Shown here: piece by piece, positions 6,677 to 12,459 of the stretch | How the letters are laid out: each line of letters starts with the position of its first letter | How positions within the stretch are numbered: the first letter of the stretch is position 1 | Origin: Modestobacter sp. | GTDB lineage: Bacteria; Actinomycetota; Actinomycetes; Mycobacteriales; Geodermatophilaceae | Direction of reading: 5' to 3' | DNA: 12,459 nucleotides | Assembly: GCA_025963425.1 (NCBI GenBank) | Contig: JAOPUQ010000209.1 | Span: 1-12,459 of the forward strand | Program-made: the position numbers and the translations under genes | Notes under the pieces: model-generated | Databases searched by the model: none | Seen by the model: the letters and a program-made list of their open reading frames with translations, nothing else | What the model was told of the DNA's origin: nothing

Positions 6677-8506
6677 GTGAGCCCGTTGGCCGTCCCCTGT
6701 GCCCCGGAGCCGCCGCCGGACCCCGCGCGTATCCGCCGGGCGCGCGAGGAGCTGCTCACGCAGGGCCTGCTCGCCTCGCCGGTGTCCCGCTCCGGCGTCC
6801 GCGACGTCATCGAGCGCAGCTGGCGCCGGTGCGTCGGCGGCGACGTGCCGACCCGGCCGGCAGCCATCGCCTACAGCGGCGCGCCCGTCCTCCAGACGAC
6901 GCTCCGAGACGCGGCCGCGCCGGTGCTCGACCGGCTCAGCGAGCACCTCACCGACGTGCGGGTCGCGATGTTCGTGAGCAACGACAGCGGCCAGATCATC
7001 ATGCGCAGGGCCTCCGATCCACGGCAGCGCGCGCTGCTGGACCGGGCGTCGGCCGCCGAGGGCTTCGACTTCTCCGAGCCCTCGATCGGCACCAACGGTC
7101 TGGGCACAGTGATCGAGGAGCGCCGTTCGCTCGTCGTGCGCGGCAGCGAGCACTACAACGACCTGCTGGAGCCCTTCACCTGCGCCGGCACGCCGATCTT
7201 CGAGCCGTTCACGCGCCGCATCCTGGGGACCTTCTCGCTGGCCTGCAACGCGGCGGACGCCCACCCGCTGATGTACGGCATCGCCACCGACGTCGGCCGC
7301 CAGGTCGAGGCCAACCTGACGACGATGCTCGGCGCCCGCGAGCAGGCGCTGATCCGCGCCTACCTCATGGCGAACCGGTCGGACCGGGAACCGGTCATCG
7401 TGGTGAACGAGCGCACGGTGTTCGCCAACACCGCCGGGCTGCCGTACCTGACCCCCGAATCCCACGCCCTGCTGTGGGCCCACCTCGGCGAGACCCCGCA
7501 CAAGTCCGGGCAGGAGCGGACCCGGGTGCCCCTGGCCGCCGGCTGGCAGGAGGCCGTCGTCGAGCCGGTGGACACCGGCCGTGGCCGCGACGCCGCGTAC
7601 TGCATCCGGCTGCTTCCGGCGTACGGGAGCGCGACGTCCGGCGCCGAGCCCACCGGTCGGCCGTTGCGGCCGGGACCGCCGGTGGTACCCCGGACGCCGC
7701 CGCTGCACCCGCTGCCGGAGATCCACCGGCAGCTCTCGACGGCGGCACGGCACCGGGAGTGCCTGGCGATCGACGGCGCGGCCGGGACGGGGAAGCTGCA
7801 CGCTGCGCGCGCGGTGCTCCGGGACGGCTTCGCGGCACCCGCGCCGCTCGTCCTCGACGTCTCCACGTTCGGCCCCGGGCAGGGACCGGAGTGGTACGCC
7901 GCGGCCGTCGCCGCACTCGAGGCCGGGAGCGGGGTGGTCCTGCGCCACCTGCAGGACCTGGCCCCGGCGGATGCGAACCGGGTCAAGGCGGTCGCGGAGG
8001 GCGCCTCCGGAGTGGCCGCGGTGCCGCTCGTTCTCACGGTGGAGCTGGCCGGGGCCCCGCAGCACGTCGCAGGTCTGGTGGGCCGGCTCGCCACGACGGT
8101 GCAGCTGCCCGATCTGCGGCAGATGGCCGAGCAGATCCCGAGGCTGGTCGCCGGGGTCCTGGCCGACATGGACGGCGCGGCGGCGTCCACCCGGTTCGCC
8201 TCCGACGCGCTGCAGGCCCTCATGCGCTCGGCCTGGCCGGGCAACGTGGCCGAGCTGCGCCGGACCGTGGAGGCGCTCGCGCACCGTCTGCCGGGGCGCA
8301 CCGTGCGGTCGGCCGACCTCCCGGCGCGGTTCCAGCAATCCGCGCCCGGCCGGCGGATGACGATGATGGAGACGGCCGAGCGCGAGGCGATCGTCACCGC
8401 CCTGCAGCGGTCAGGGGGCAACCGCAAGGACGCCGCCCTGGCACTGGGGATCGGGCGGACCACCCTCTACCGCAAGATCCAGCAGCACCACATCGACGTG
8501 CGGTAG
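6677..8506 (+). CDS. GAF-Fis type transcriptional regulator with degenerate AAA+ domain
   Basis: 609 residues from GTG. The N-terminal part starts with the helix typical of AcoR/MimR-like activators (VRDVIERSWRRC, about 41-52), then a GAF-like sensor domain (about 82-210) with EPSIGTNGLGT (134-144). An AAA+ region (about 345-555) follows, and a C-terminal Fis-type helix-turn-helix (about 567-605) ends in GGNRKDAALALGIGRTTLYR. The AAA+ part is odd: the P-loop reads GAAGTGKL (367-374) without the Ser/Thr after Lys, the Walker B Asp-Glu is replaced (GVVLRHLQDL), and the GAFTGA sigma-54 contact loop is absent. The WPGNVAELRR element is kept (520-529). It probably activates the flanking esterase and BVMO genes with sigma-70-type polymerase in response to a small ligand bound by the GAF domain (inference from position and family). 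Confidence 0.85.
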   Translation: MSPLAVPCAPEPPPDPARIRRAREELLTQGLLASPVSRSGVRDVIERSWRRCVGGDVPTRPAAIAYSGAPVLQTTLRDAAAPVLDRLSEHLTDVRVAMFVSNDSGQIIMRRASDPRQRALLDRASAAEGFDFSEPSIGTNGLGTVIEERRSLVVRGSEHYNDLLEPFTCAGTPIFEPFTRRILGTFSLACNAADAHPLMYGIATDVGRQVEANLTTMLGAREQALIRAYLMANRSDREPVIVVNERTVFANTAGLPYLTPESHALLWAHLGETPHKSGQERTRVPLAAGWQEAVVEPVDTGRGRDAAYCIRLLPAYGSATSGAEPTGRPLRPGPPVVPRTPPLHPLPEIHRQLSTAARHRECLAIDGAAGTGKLHAARAVLRDGFAAPAPLVLDVSTFGPGQGPEWYAAAVAALEAGSGVVLRHLQDLAPADANRVKAVAEGASGVAAVPLVLTVELAGAPQHVAGLVGRLATTVQLPDLRQMAEQIPRLVAGVLADMDGAAASTRFASDALQALMRSAWPGNVAELRRTVEALAHRLPGRTVRSADLPARFQQSAPGRRMTMMETAEREAIVTALQRSGGNRKDAALALGIGRTTLYRKIQQHHIDVR

Positions 8507-8537
8507 GCGGGGCCCGACCCGCGCCCCGCCTACCGCA
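8499..8537. terminator. Bidirectional terminator between regulator and BVMO
   Basis: TGCGGTAGGCGGGGC (8499-8513) and GCCCCGCCTACCGCA (8523-8537) form a perfect 15-bp stem with a 9-nt loop. The regulator's TAG stop (8504-8506) is inside the left arm, and the BVMO stop (8547-8549) is 9 nt past the right arm. There is no U-tract on either side, but stem strength and the convergent position make a two-way terminator likely. Confidence 0.8.
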
Positions 8538-8546
8538 GCGGCCGGG

Positions 8547-10169
8547 TCAGGCCATCGCCGACGTCCGGTCGCGCAGCTCGAAGCCCTGGTAGCCACCGTC
8601 GGCCACCTCGGCCAGCTTGCTGCGGTACGCCGAGAGCCCGGCCATGAAGAACATGACCGTGTTCTTCTTCCCGGGGATGTTGGCCCCGAAGATCCACGAC
8701 TCCGCCTTCGGGAACAGCGTGGAGTCGGCGATCGTCTGGCAGGTCTCCGTCCAGCCGTCCTCGGCCGCGCGCGTCGGCTCGATGGTCGCCTTGCCCTCCT
8801 CCTCGGCGTGCCGGATCAGCCCGGCGATCCACTCCACCTGGGTCTCGATGCTGGGCGGCAGGTTGGTGAAGGGCCCGTTGGGCCCGAGGATCATGAAGAA
8901 GTTGGGAAACGAGGACGTGGTGATCCCCAGGTAGCTGGTCGGGCCGTCCTTCCAGTGCTGCTGGATCGACGTGTCGCCCCGGCCGCGGATGTCCATGCGC
9001 ATGTAGTTGCCGTCGACGGCGTCGAACCCGGTGGCGAAGACCAGCACGTCGAGGTCGTGCTCCGTGCCGTCCTCGGTGAGCACCCCCTCCGGGGTGATCT
9101 CGACGATCGGGTTCTCCTTGATGCTGACCAGGGTGACGTTCTCGCGGTTGTAGATCTCGTAGTAGTCCCTGTTGCACAGCGGCCGCTTGGCGTAGAGGTC
9201 CGTCGGCGTCAGCTTGCGCGCCGTCTCGGGGTCCTTGACGGTCTCGGCGATCTTCGAGCGGATGAACGAGGCCGCGGCCTCGTTCGCGGCCGGGTCCACC
9301 GCGATGTCGGAGAAGGTGCCGAACATGAAGCGGAAGCCGTTGCCCTTGTCCCAGTTCTCCTGGAACACCCGCTGCCGTTCCTCCTCCGACACGCTCATCG
9401 CGGGCACGTCGCTCTCCTGGAACCCGAAGGCGACCACCGAGTTGCGGACCTGGTCCCAGATCCGGTCGTAGTCGCGCTTCACGTCGGTCACGTAGTCGTC
9501 GGTGACCGGGCCGTTCCCGGAGGGGACGCTGTACTGGGCCGACCGCTGGAAGACGGTGAGGTGGTCGGCCAGCTTCGCCGCAGCGCAGATGAACTGGGTG
9601 CCGGTCGACCCGGTGCCGATGACCCCGACACGCTTGCCCTCGAGCGAGAGGTCCGTGGGCCACGCCCCGGTGTGTACGAGCGGACCGCGGAAGGAGTCCC
9701 TGCCCCTGATGTCGGGCATGTTCGTCTTCGACAGGAGTCCCAGCGCCGAGACGACGTAGCGGGCGCGGAAGGTCTCCCCGGTCCCGGTGGTCACCGTCCA
9801 GGTGTTGCTGCCCTCGTCGAACACCGCGGCGTCGACCATCGTGTTCAGCTGGATGTCCTTGGCCAGGTCGTAGCGCTCCACGACCGCCTCGAGGTAGGCG
9901 AGGATGTCGGGCTGGTCGAGGTAGCGGGTGTTCCAGTCCCACTCCTCGAGCAGCTCCCGGTCGAAGGAGTAGCGGTAGACGAAGCTCTCGGTGTCCGACA
10001 TCGCCCCCGGGTAGCGGTTCCAGAACCACGTGCCGCCGACGCCGCCGGCGCTGTCGAAAGCTCGGACCCGCAGGCCCAGCTCGTCGCGGAGCTGGTGGAG
10101 CATGTAGATGCCGCCGAAGCCGGCACCGATGACGACGGCGTCCAGGTCGGTCGAGGGTGCATCGCTCAT
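8547..10169 (-). CDS. chnB: Baeyer-Villiger monooxygenase, cyclohexanone monooxygenase type
   Basis: 540-residue type I BVMO: FAD- and NADPH-dependent insertion of one O atom next to a ketone carbonyl, giving an ester or lactone. In order: FAD Rossmann motif GAGFGG (15-20), GGTWFWNRYPGAMSD (45-59), BVMO fingerprint FRGPLVHTGAWP (160-171), NADPH Rossmann motif GTGSTG (185-190), ATGFDAVDGNY (379-389), LGPNGPFTNLPPS (428-440) and WIFGANIPGKKNT (492-504). The whole length is close to Acinetobacter cyclohexanone monooxygenase as I recall that sequence, with no gap of note. Cyclopentanone or other cyclic ketones are equally possible substrates, so the symbol marks the type. The ATG at 10169 has AAGGAG five nt upstream; the open frame runs 82 codons further but that part is not BVMO-like. 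No chnA/D/E homologues are in the window. Confidence 0.92.
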   Translation of the reverse strand: MSDAPSTDLDAVVIGAGFGGIYMLHQLRDELGLRVRAFDSAGGVGGTWFWNRYPGAMSDTESFVYRYSFDRELLEEWDWNTRYLDQPDILAYLEAVVERYDLAKDIQLNTMVDAAVFDEGSNTWTVTTGTGETFRARYVVSALGLLSKTNMPDIRGRDSFRGPLVHTGAWPTDLSLEGKRVGVIGTGSTGTQFICAAAKLADHLTVFQRSAQYSVPSGNGPVTDDYVTDVKRDYDRIWDQVRNSVVAFGFQESDVPAMSVSEEERQRVFQENWDKGNGFRFMFGTFSDIAVDPAANEAAASFIRSKIAETVKDPETARKLTPTDLYAKRPLCNRDYYEIYNRENVTLVSIKENPIVEITPEGVLTEDGTEHDLDVLVFATGFDAVDGNYMRMDIRGRGDTSIQQHWKDGPTSYLGITTSSFPNFFMILGPNGPFTNLPPSIETQVEWIAGLIRHAEEEGKATIEPTRAAEDGWTETCQTIADSTLFPKAESWIFGANIPGKKNTVMFFMAGLSAYRSKLAEVADGGYQGFELRDRTSAMA

Positions 10170-10174
10170 TCGAG

Positions 10175-10180
10175 CTCCTT
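10175..10180 (-). promoter_or_regulatory. Ribosome binding site of the BVMO
   Basis: AAGGAG on the minus strand, five nt before the ATG at 10169. It decides the start inside a longer open frame. Confidence 0.85.
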
Positions 10181-10261
10181 CGTTCGCTGACGGCCGCCGC
10201 GCTGCGCGCAGCCGGGCCGGGGACGGTGGCGACCACTGTCGACCGGGACGCGCCGGGGCGG

Positions 10262-10280
10262 GTGTTCCGATGTGGAACGC
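10262..10280 (-). promoter_or_regulatory. Candidate operator dyad upstream of the BVMO
   Basis: On the minus strand GCGTTCC-ACATC-GGAACAC, 93-111 nt before the BVMO ATG. It differs from the esterase-side dyad (5513-5531) at only 3 of 19 positions, and weaker similarity (CC-GC-CCG) continues downstream. Likely the second site of the same regulator. Confidence 0.55.
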
Positions 10281-10351
10281 GTCACACCGCCTGTCGGACG
10301 AGGTCGGCCGAGGCCGGGATGAGCTTGACGGCGAGGCTGAACACGATCCGC

Positions 10352-10389
10352 CCTCATCGAGCTCCTCGAGCTGGCACCAGCCGTCACGG
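10352..10389 (+). repeat. 38-bp direct-repeat block, copy 2
   Basis: Matches 3419-3456 with three mismatches. Here it is followed after about 18 bp by repeat copy C, so the two blocks together probably form one element that is interrupted or has diverged between block and core at the left location. Confidence 0.7.
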
Positions 10390-10407
10390 CCGAGATCGCA
10401 CGGGACT

Positions 10408-10524
10408 GAAGTCAATCAACGGACGTGCCGACACAGGTACGGAAGAACCCCCAGCGGCCGTGGAGACCGTGGGGGTTCAACTCGGTGACCGAGGGGCGAC
10501 TTGGTACGTGGCCCAACGCATTCG
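10408..10524 (+). repeat. Dispersed repeat, copy C
   Basis: About 117 bp, the best match to copy A. It includes CTCGGT-G-ACCGAG (a perfect 6-bp palindrome around one base) just after GTGGGGGTTCAA, then GGGGCGACTTGGTACGTGG and CCCAACGCATTCG. The palindrome is weakened in copies A and B. Confidence 0.75.
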
Positions 10525-10578
10525 CCTGCGCCGTCGCTGACGCACGGGGTGGACTCGCTCGGTCCGTCCACTGTCCCG

Positions 10579-11748
10579 TCAGGATTGATCGAGATCGATA
10601 CCGGCGGGGGGCGGGGGCTCGTTCGATGTCTCGATCCGGGGCGGCGTCTGTGTCTGTTGCCCCGGAGCGCGCCCTGACTCCCGCGTTCGCGCCTCCTTCT
10701 CCATCCGCGCCTGTGCGGCTACCGCGTCGGTGACCGCTCGGTCCCGCGCGTCCTCGGCCCGCAGCCGGTCCCGCCGGCTCTCCTCGGCGCGGCGCTCGGC
10801 ACGCTGGGCGCGCGCCTCTTGCTCCTTCGCGCGTTCCATCCCGAGCTCCGCCCGGGTCGCCGCAGCGCGGGCGCGGCCGTCGGCGGCGGTGGCCTCGAGT
10901 CGAGCCTCCGCCGTCGCCTGCTCCGCGCGGCGGACGGTTCGCGCTGCCTGCGCCTGTGCGCGTTCCGCTTCCGTGTGGGCGGCGCGCTCGGCGTTCACCG
11001 CCTCGTCCCGCTCCGCTTCCGCGCGGGTTGCCTGCTCCCGTGCCGCCTCCGCCTCGGCGGACGCCTGCTCCCGTGCCGCCGCTGCCCGCACCGAGTTGCT
11101 GCGAGCCAACTCGGCGTCGCGCAGGGCGGTCTCCCGCTCTCGTTCGGCGTCCCGTCGCCCGGCCTTGGCTTCGGCCGCTGCCGCCTCCGCTGCGGTCGCG
11201 GCGACGCGCGCCCGCGCAGCCTCGGCGTGCGCGGAGTCCGCCTCCGCGCGGGCGGTCGCGGCCTCCGCGCGGGCGGTGGCGGCGCCGGTCTCAGCCGAGG
11301 TCGCCGCCTCGAGAGCTTCACGCGTCGTTCTTTCTGCCACTGCGCGCAACCGGTCGGCGGCGGCCGCTCGCTGCTCGGCCTCGGCGATGTCGCGTCCTGC
11401 ATCGGTGCGGATCGCCGCCTTCTCGACCTCGTTCATCTCCGCGTCGGTGGCCAGGCTCAGGGCCGTCGTGGCGCTGCGCACCTGTTCCTCGATCATCACC
11501 AACGTCTCCCGGAGCCGGTCGGTGATCGCCGCGAGCGTCTCCGTGGCACGCGTCGTCGGCGTCCTGGTCGAGCTCTCCACCGCGGCGACGGCAGTGTGCT
11601 TCGCGGCCTCCGCTCGGCGGGCGGCGAAGGCGGTCGTGCGGTTGTGGTCAGGGCGCGGGCAGTAGGAAGACCGCCCACCAGTCGGCGGGGGCGGGGCCAC
11701 AGGTCGGTCACAGCCCGGAAAGGCGCAGGGGACCGTGTCCGCAGGCAT
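10579..11748 (-). CDS. Long coiled-coil protein with N-terminal Cys/His cluster (KfrA-like organisation)
   Basis: 389 residues from the ATG at 11748. The N-terminus has a possible zinc site: C8, C13, C30 and H35 (C-x4-C-x16-C-x4-H) in CAFPGCDRPV and YCPRPDH. Residues about 120-356 are a nearly uninterrupted Ala/Glu/Arg-rich coiled coil with many AEA/ARAEA units. The tail is Pro-rich and disordered. Such long Ala/Glu coiled coils occur in KfrA-type plasmid proteins, which bind DNA through an N-terminal domain and often repress their own gene; here no classical KfrA helix-turn-helix is seen, so the family is uncertain. A start at 11856 would add 36 residues and overlap the palindrome; it is less likely because the Cys motif is usually close to the N-terminus. 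It is divergent from the recombinase gene. Confidence 0.75.
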   Translation of the reverse strand: MPADTVPCAFPGCDRPVAPPPPTGGRSSYCPRPDHNRTTAFAARRAEAAKHTAVAAVESSTRTPTTRATETLAAITDRLRETLVMIEEQVRSATTALSLATDAEMNEVEKAAIRTDAGRDIAEAEQRAAAADRLRAVAERTTREALEAATSAETGAATARAEAATARAEADSAHAEAARARVAATAAEAAAAEAKAGRRDAERERETALRDAELARSNSVRAAAAREQASAEAEAAREQATRAEAERDEAVNAERAAHTEAERAQAQAARTVRRAEQATAEARLEATAADGRARAAATRAELGMERAKEQEARAQRAERRAEESRRDRLRAEDARDRAVTDAVAAQARMEKEARTRESGRAPGQQTQTPPRIETSNEPPPPAGIDLDQS

Positions 11749-11754
11749 ACCGGC

Positions 11755-11760
11755 ATTCTG
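11755..11760 (-). promoter_or_regulatory. Possible -10 element of the coiled-coil gene
   Basis: CAGAAT on the minus strand, 6 nt before the ATG at 11748, would give a leaderless mRNA, which fits the lack of a Shine-Dalgarno. Weak (4 of 6 to consensus). Confidence 0.3.
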
Positions 11761-11764
11761 CGCG

Positions 11765-11793
11765 CGTTCGTTCGTCAAAGCCACGAACGAACG
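11765..11793. promoter_or_regulatory. Perfect 11-bp inverted repeat, likely operator
   Basis: CGTTCGTTCGT (11765-11775) and ACGAACGAACG (11783-11793) with a 7-nt spacer. It lies 17-45 nt upstream of the coiled-coil gene start, across its expected promoter, which suits an autoregulatory site. Each arm is itself made of two CGTT/AACG units. Confidence 0.6.
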
Positions 11794-11844
11794 TGTGGTC
11801 CGGTCACGTGCGATTCGCAAGCAGCCGATCTCCACCCCGCCGAT

Positions 11845-11879
11845 TTCGCACTCCATAATGTTCTTTTATGGAGTTCGAA
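11845..11879. promoter_or_regulatory. 14-7-14 inverted repeat over the recombinase start
   Basis: TTCGCACTCCATAA (11845-11858) and TTATGGAGTTCGAA (11866-11879) match as inverted repeats at 13 of 14 positions around a 7-nt AT-rich spacer. It contains the recombinase ATG (11868) and CATAAT (11854-11859), a 5-of-6 match to the -10 consensus placed for a leaderless transcript. It could be promoter plus operator or a recombination core site. Confidence 0.5.
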
Positions 11880-12459
11880 GTACGGGCCGTCGGGACCTCC
11901 TCCGCAGCCCGGGTGGCCGCCGATGCCAACCCGGCCGAGGGCGGCCTGGTGCTTCCTGGCGATCTGGAGTCGGTCGGCCGCTACCTCACCGCCGCGAAGG
12001 CCGAGTCGACGAGGAAGGCCTACGCCGCGGACTTCCGCGCCTGGTCGACATGGGCGCAGCAGCGGGGCTTCATCCCGCTGCCCGCGGCCGACACGGCCGT
12101 CGCGGCGTACCTCGCCACGCTGAGCGACGCCGGGGCGAGCCCACGCACCATCGCCCGGCGACTGTCCGGCATCGGGGACGCCCACCGGGAAGCCGGGCAC
12201 CTCAGCCCGTCGGAGCACCCGGGCACGCGGGAGGTCCTCAAGGGCATCCGGCGGGCAGCTGCCCGCGACAACCGCCGCCCGAGAAAGGCCCGCGCCCTCG
12301 ACACCCCGACGATCCGTGCGCTCGTCGAGGATCTGCCCGCGGGAGTCGCCGGACTGCGCGATCGAGCCCTCATCCTCACCTCGTTCGCCCTCGCGCTCAG
12401 GGCCTCGGACGCGTGCTGGCTGGACGTGACGGACCTGGCCCCGGCCGGGCACGGCGGCC
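11868..12459 (+). CDS. Tyrosine recombinase/integrase, N-terminal part (3' end outside window)
   Basis: 197 codons visible with no stop before the window edge. Residues about 30-130 form the SAM-like, core-binding helical domain (LESVGRYLTAAKAESTRKAY, PRTIARRLSGIGDAHR), ending in the basic linker RRPRKARAL. The catalytic domain then begins with LRDRALILTSFALALRASD, where R178 (ALRASD) is the first catalytic Arg of the family. The later His/Arg and Tyr motifs would lie outside. The ATG at 11868 has no Shine-Dalgarno; CATAAT eight nt before it suggests a leaderless mRNA. The protein would cut and rejoin DNA at short inverted-repeat core sites, for element integration or excision. It is divergent from the coiled-coil gene. 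Confidence 0.88.
   Translation, partial: MEFEVRAVGTSSAARVAADANPAEGGLVLPGDLESVGRYLTAAKAESTRKAYAADFRAWSTWAQQRGFIPLPAADTAVAAYLATLSDAGASPRTIARRLSGIGDAHREAGHLSPSEHPGTREVLKGIRRAAARDNRRPRKARALDTPTIRALVEDLPAGVAGLRDRALILTSFALALRASDACWLDVTDLAPAGHGG

Larger units (their letters stand above)
10170..10578. other. BVMO upstream region with operator and repeat copy C
   Basis: 409 bp without a supportable gene. It contains the BVMO ribosome binding site (10175-10180), the shared dyad (10262-10280), the 38-bp block (10352-10389) and repeat copy C (10408-10524). The last 54 bp lead to the stop of the coiled-coil gene. No clear -35/-10 pair is visible for the BVMO. Confidence 0.55.

Noticed and set aside
5567..8592. 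Very long open frames of 800-920 codons on both strands across the esterase and regulator genes.
   Set aside because: Frame shadows of high-GC genes: translations are Arg/Gly/Pro-rich without domains and conflict with the real genes.
10282..10350. A short minus-strand frame with strong coding-like third positions (FSLAVKLIPASADLVRQAV, then TGA).
   Set aside because: Only about 20 codons before an in-frame stop upstream, and no start with a ribosome binding site; kept only as a possible gene remnant.
10900..11330. Repetitive-looking DNA that could be a tandem repeat or CRISPR-like array.
   Set aside because: Repetition comes from Ala/Glu/Arg codons of the coiled coil; units are irregular, with no constant repeat or spacer length.
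11749..11856. N-terminal extension of the coiled-coil protein from ATG 11856.
   Set aside because: It would place the start inside the recombinase-side palindrome and put 36 unrelated residues before the Cys motif. Not excluded: a mirrored CATAAA lies eight nt before it.
10730..12123. Long plus-strand open frames opposite the coiled-coil gene (Ala/Ser/Arg-rich).
   Set aside because: Antisense readings of the repetitive GC-rich coiled-coil codons; no start context or domain.

Overview
This is a high-GC actinobacterial chromosome segment, probably from a Pseudonocardiales-type soil organism. The base composition, the G/C third-codon bias, the possible leaderless starts and a Fis-type activator without the sigma-54 contact motif all fit. 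Genus-level placement is inference.

Left part (1-3305), housekeeping-like genes: the C-terminal end of a dihydrolipoyl dehydrogenase (+), a convergent hemerythrin-domain protein (-), a stretch of about 645 bp with no gene I can support, and glucose-6-phosphate dehydrogenase zwf (-).

Middle-left part (3306-5638), gene-poor and apparently rearranged: two copies of a dispersed repeat of about 100-120 bp lie on either side of a small membrane protein resembling an r1t-type holin. Next to the second copy is the broken tail of an alpha/beta hydrolase gene.

Middle part (5514-10280), a compact ketone-oxidation module: an HSL-family esterase/lactonase (+), a GAF-Fis regulator with a degenerate AAA+ domain (+), and a convergent Baeyer-Villiger monooxygenase (-) that closely matches cyclohexanone monooxygenase as I recall that sequence. 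The monooxygenase would turn a (cyclic) ketone into an ester or lactone, and the esterase would hydrolyse it. A near-identical 19-bp dyad lies about 110 bp upstream of the esterase start and about 95 bp upstream of the monooxygenase start, in the same orientation relative to each gene. It is the best candidate operator for the regulator encoded between them. The regulator and monooxygenase genes end tail-to-tail in a perfect 15-bp stem that carries the regulator's stop codon.

Right part (10352-12459): a third repeat copy, a long Ala/Glu/Arg-rich coiled-coil protein with an N-terminal Cys/His cluster (-), and a divergent tyrosine recombinase cut by the window edge (+). Two inverted repeats, both with 7-nt spacers, lie between these two genes. 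One of them overlaps the recombinase start codon and has the geometry of a recombinase core site. The most noteworthy observations are the shared dyad, the three-copy repeat, and the recombinase/coiled-coil intergenic architecture.
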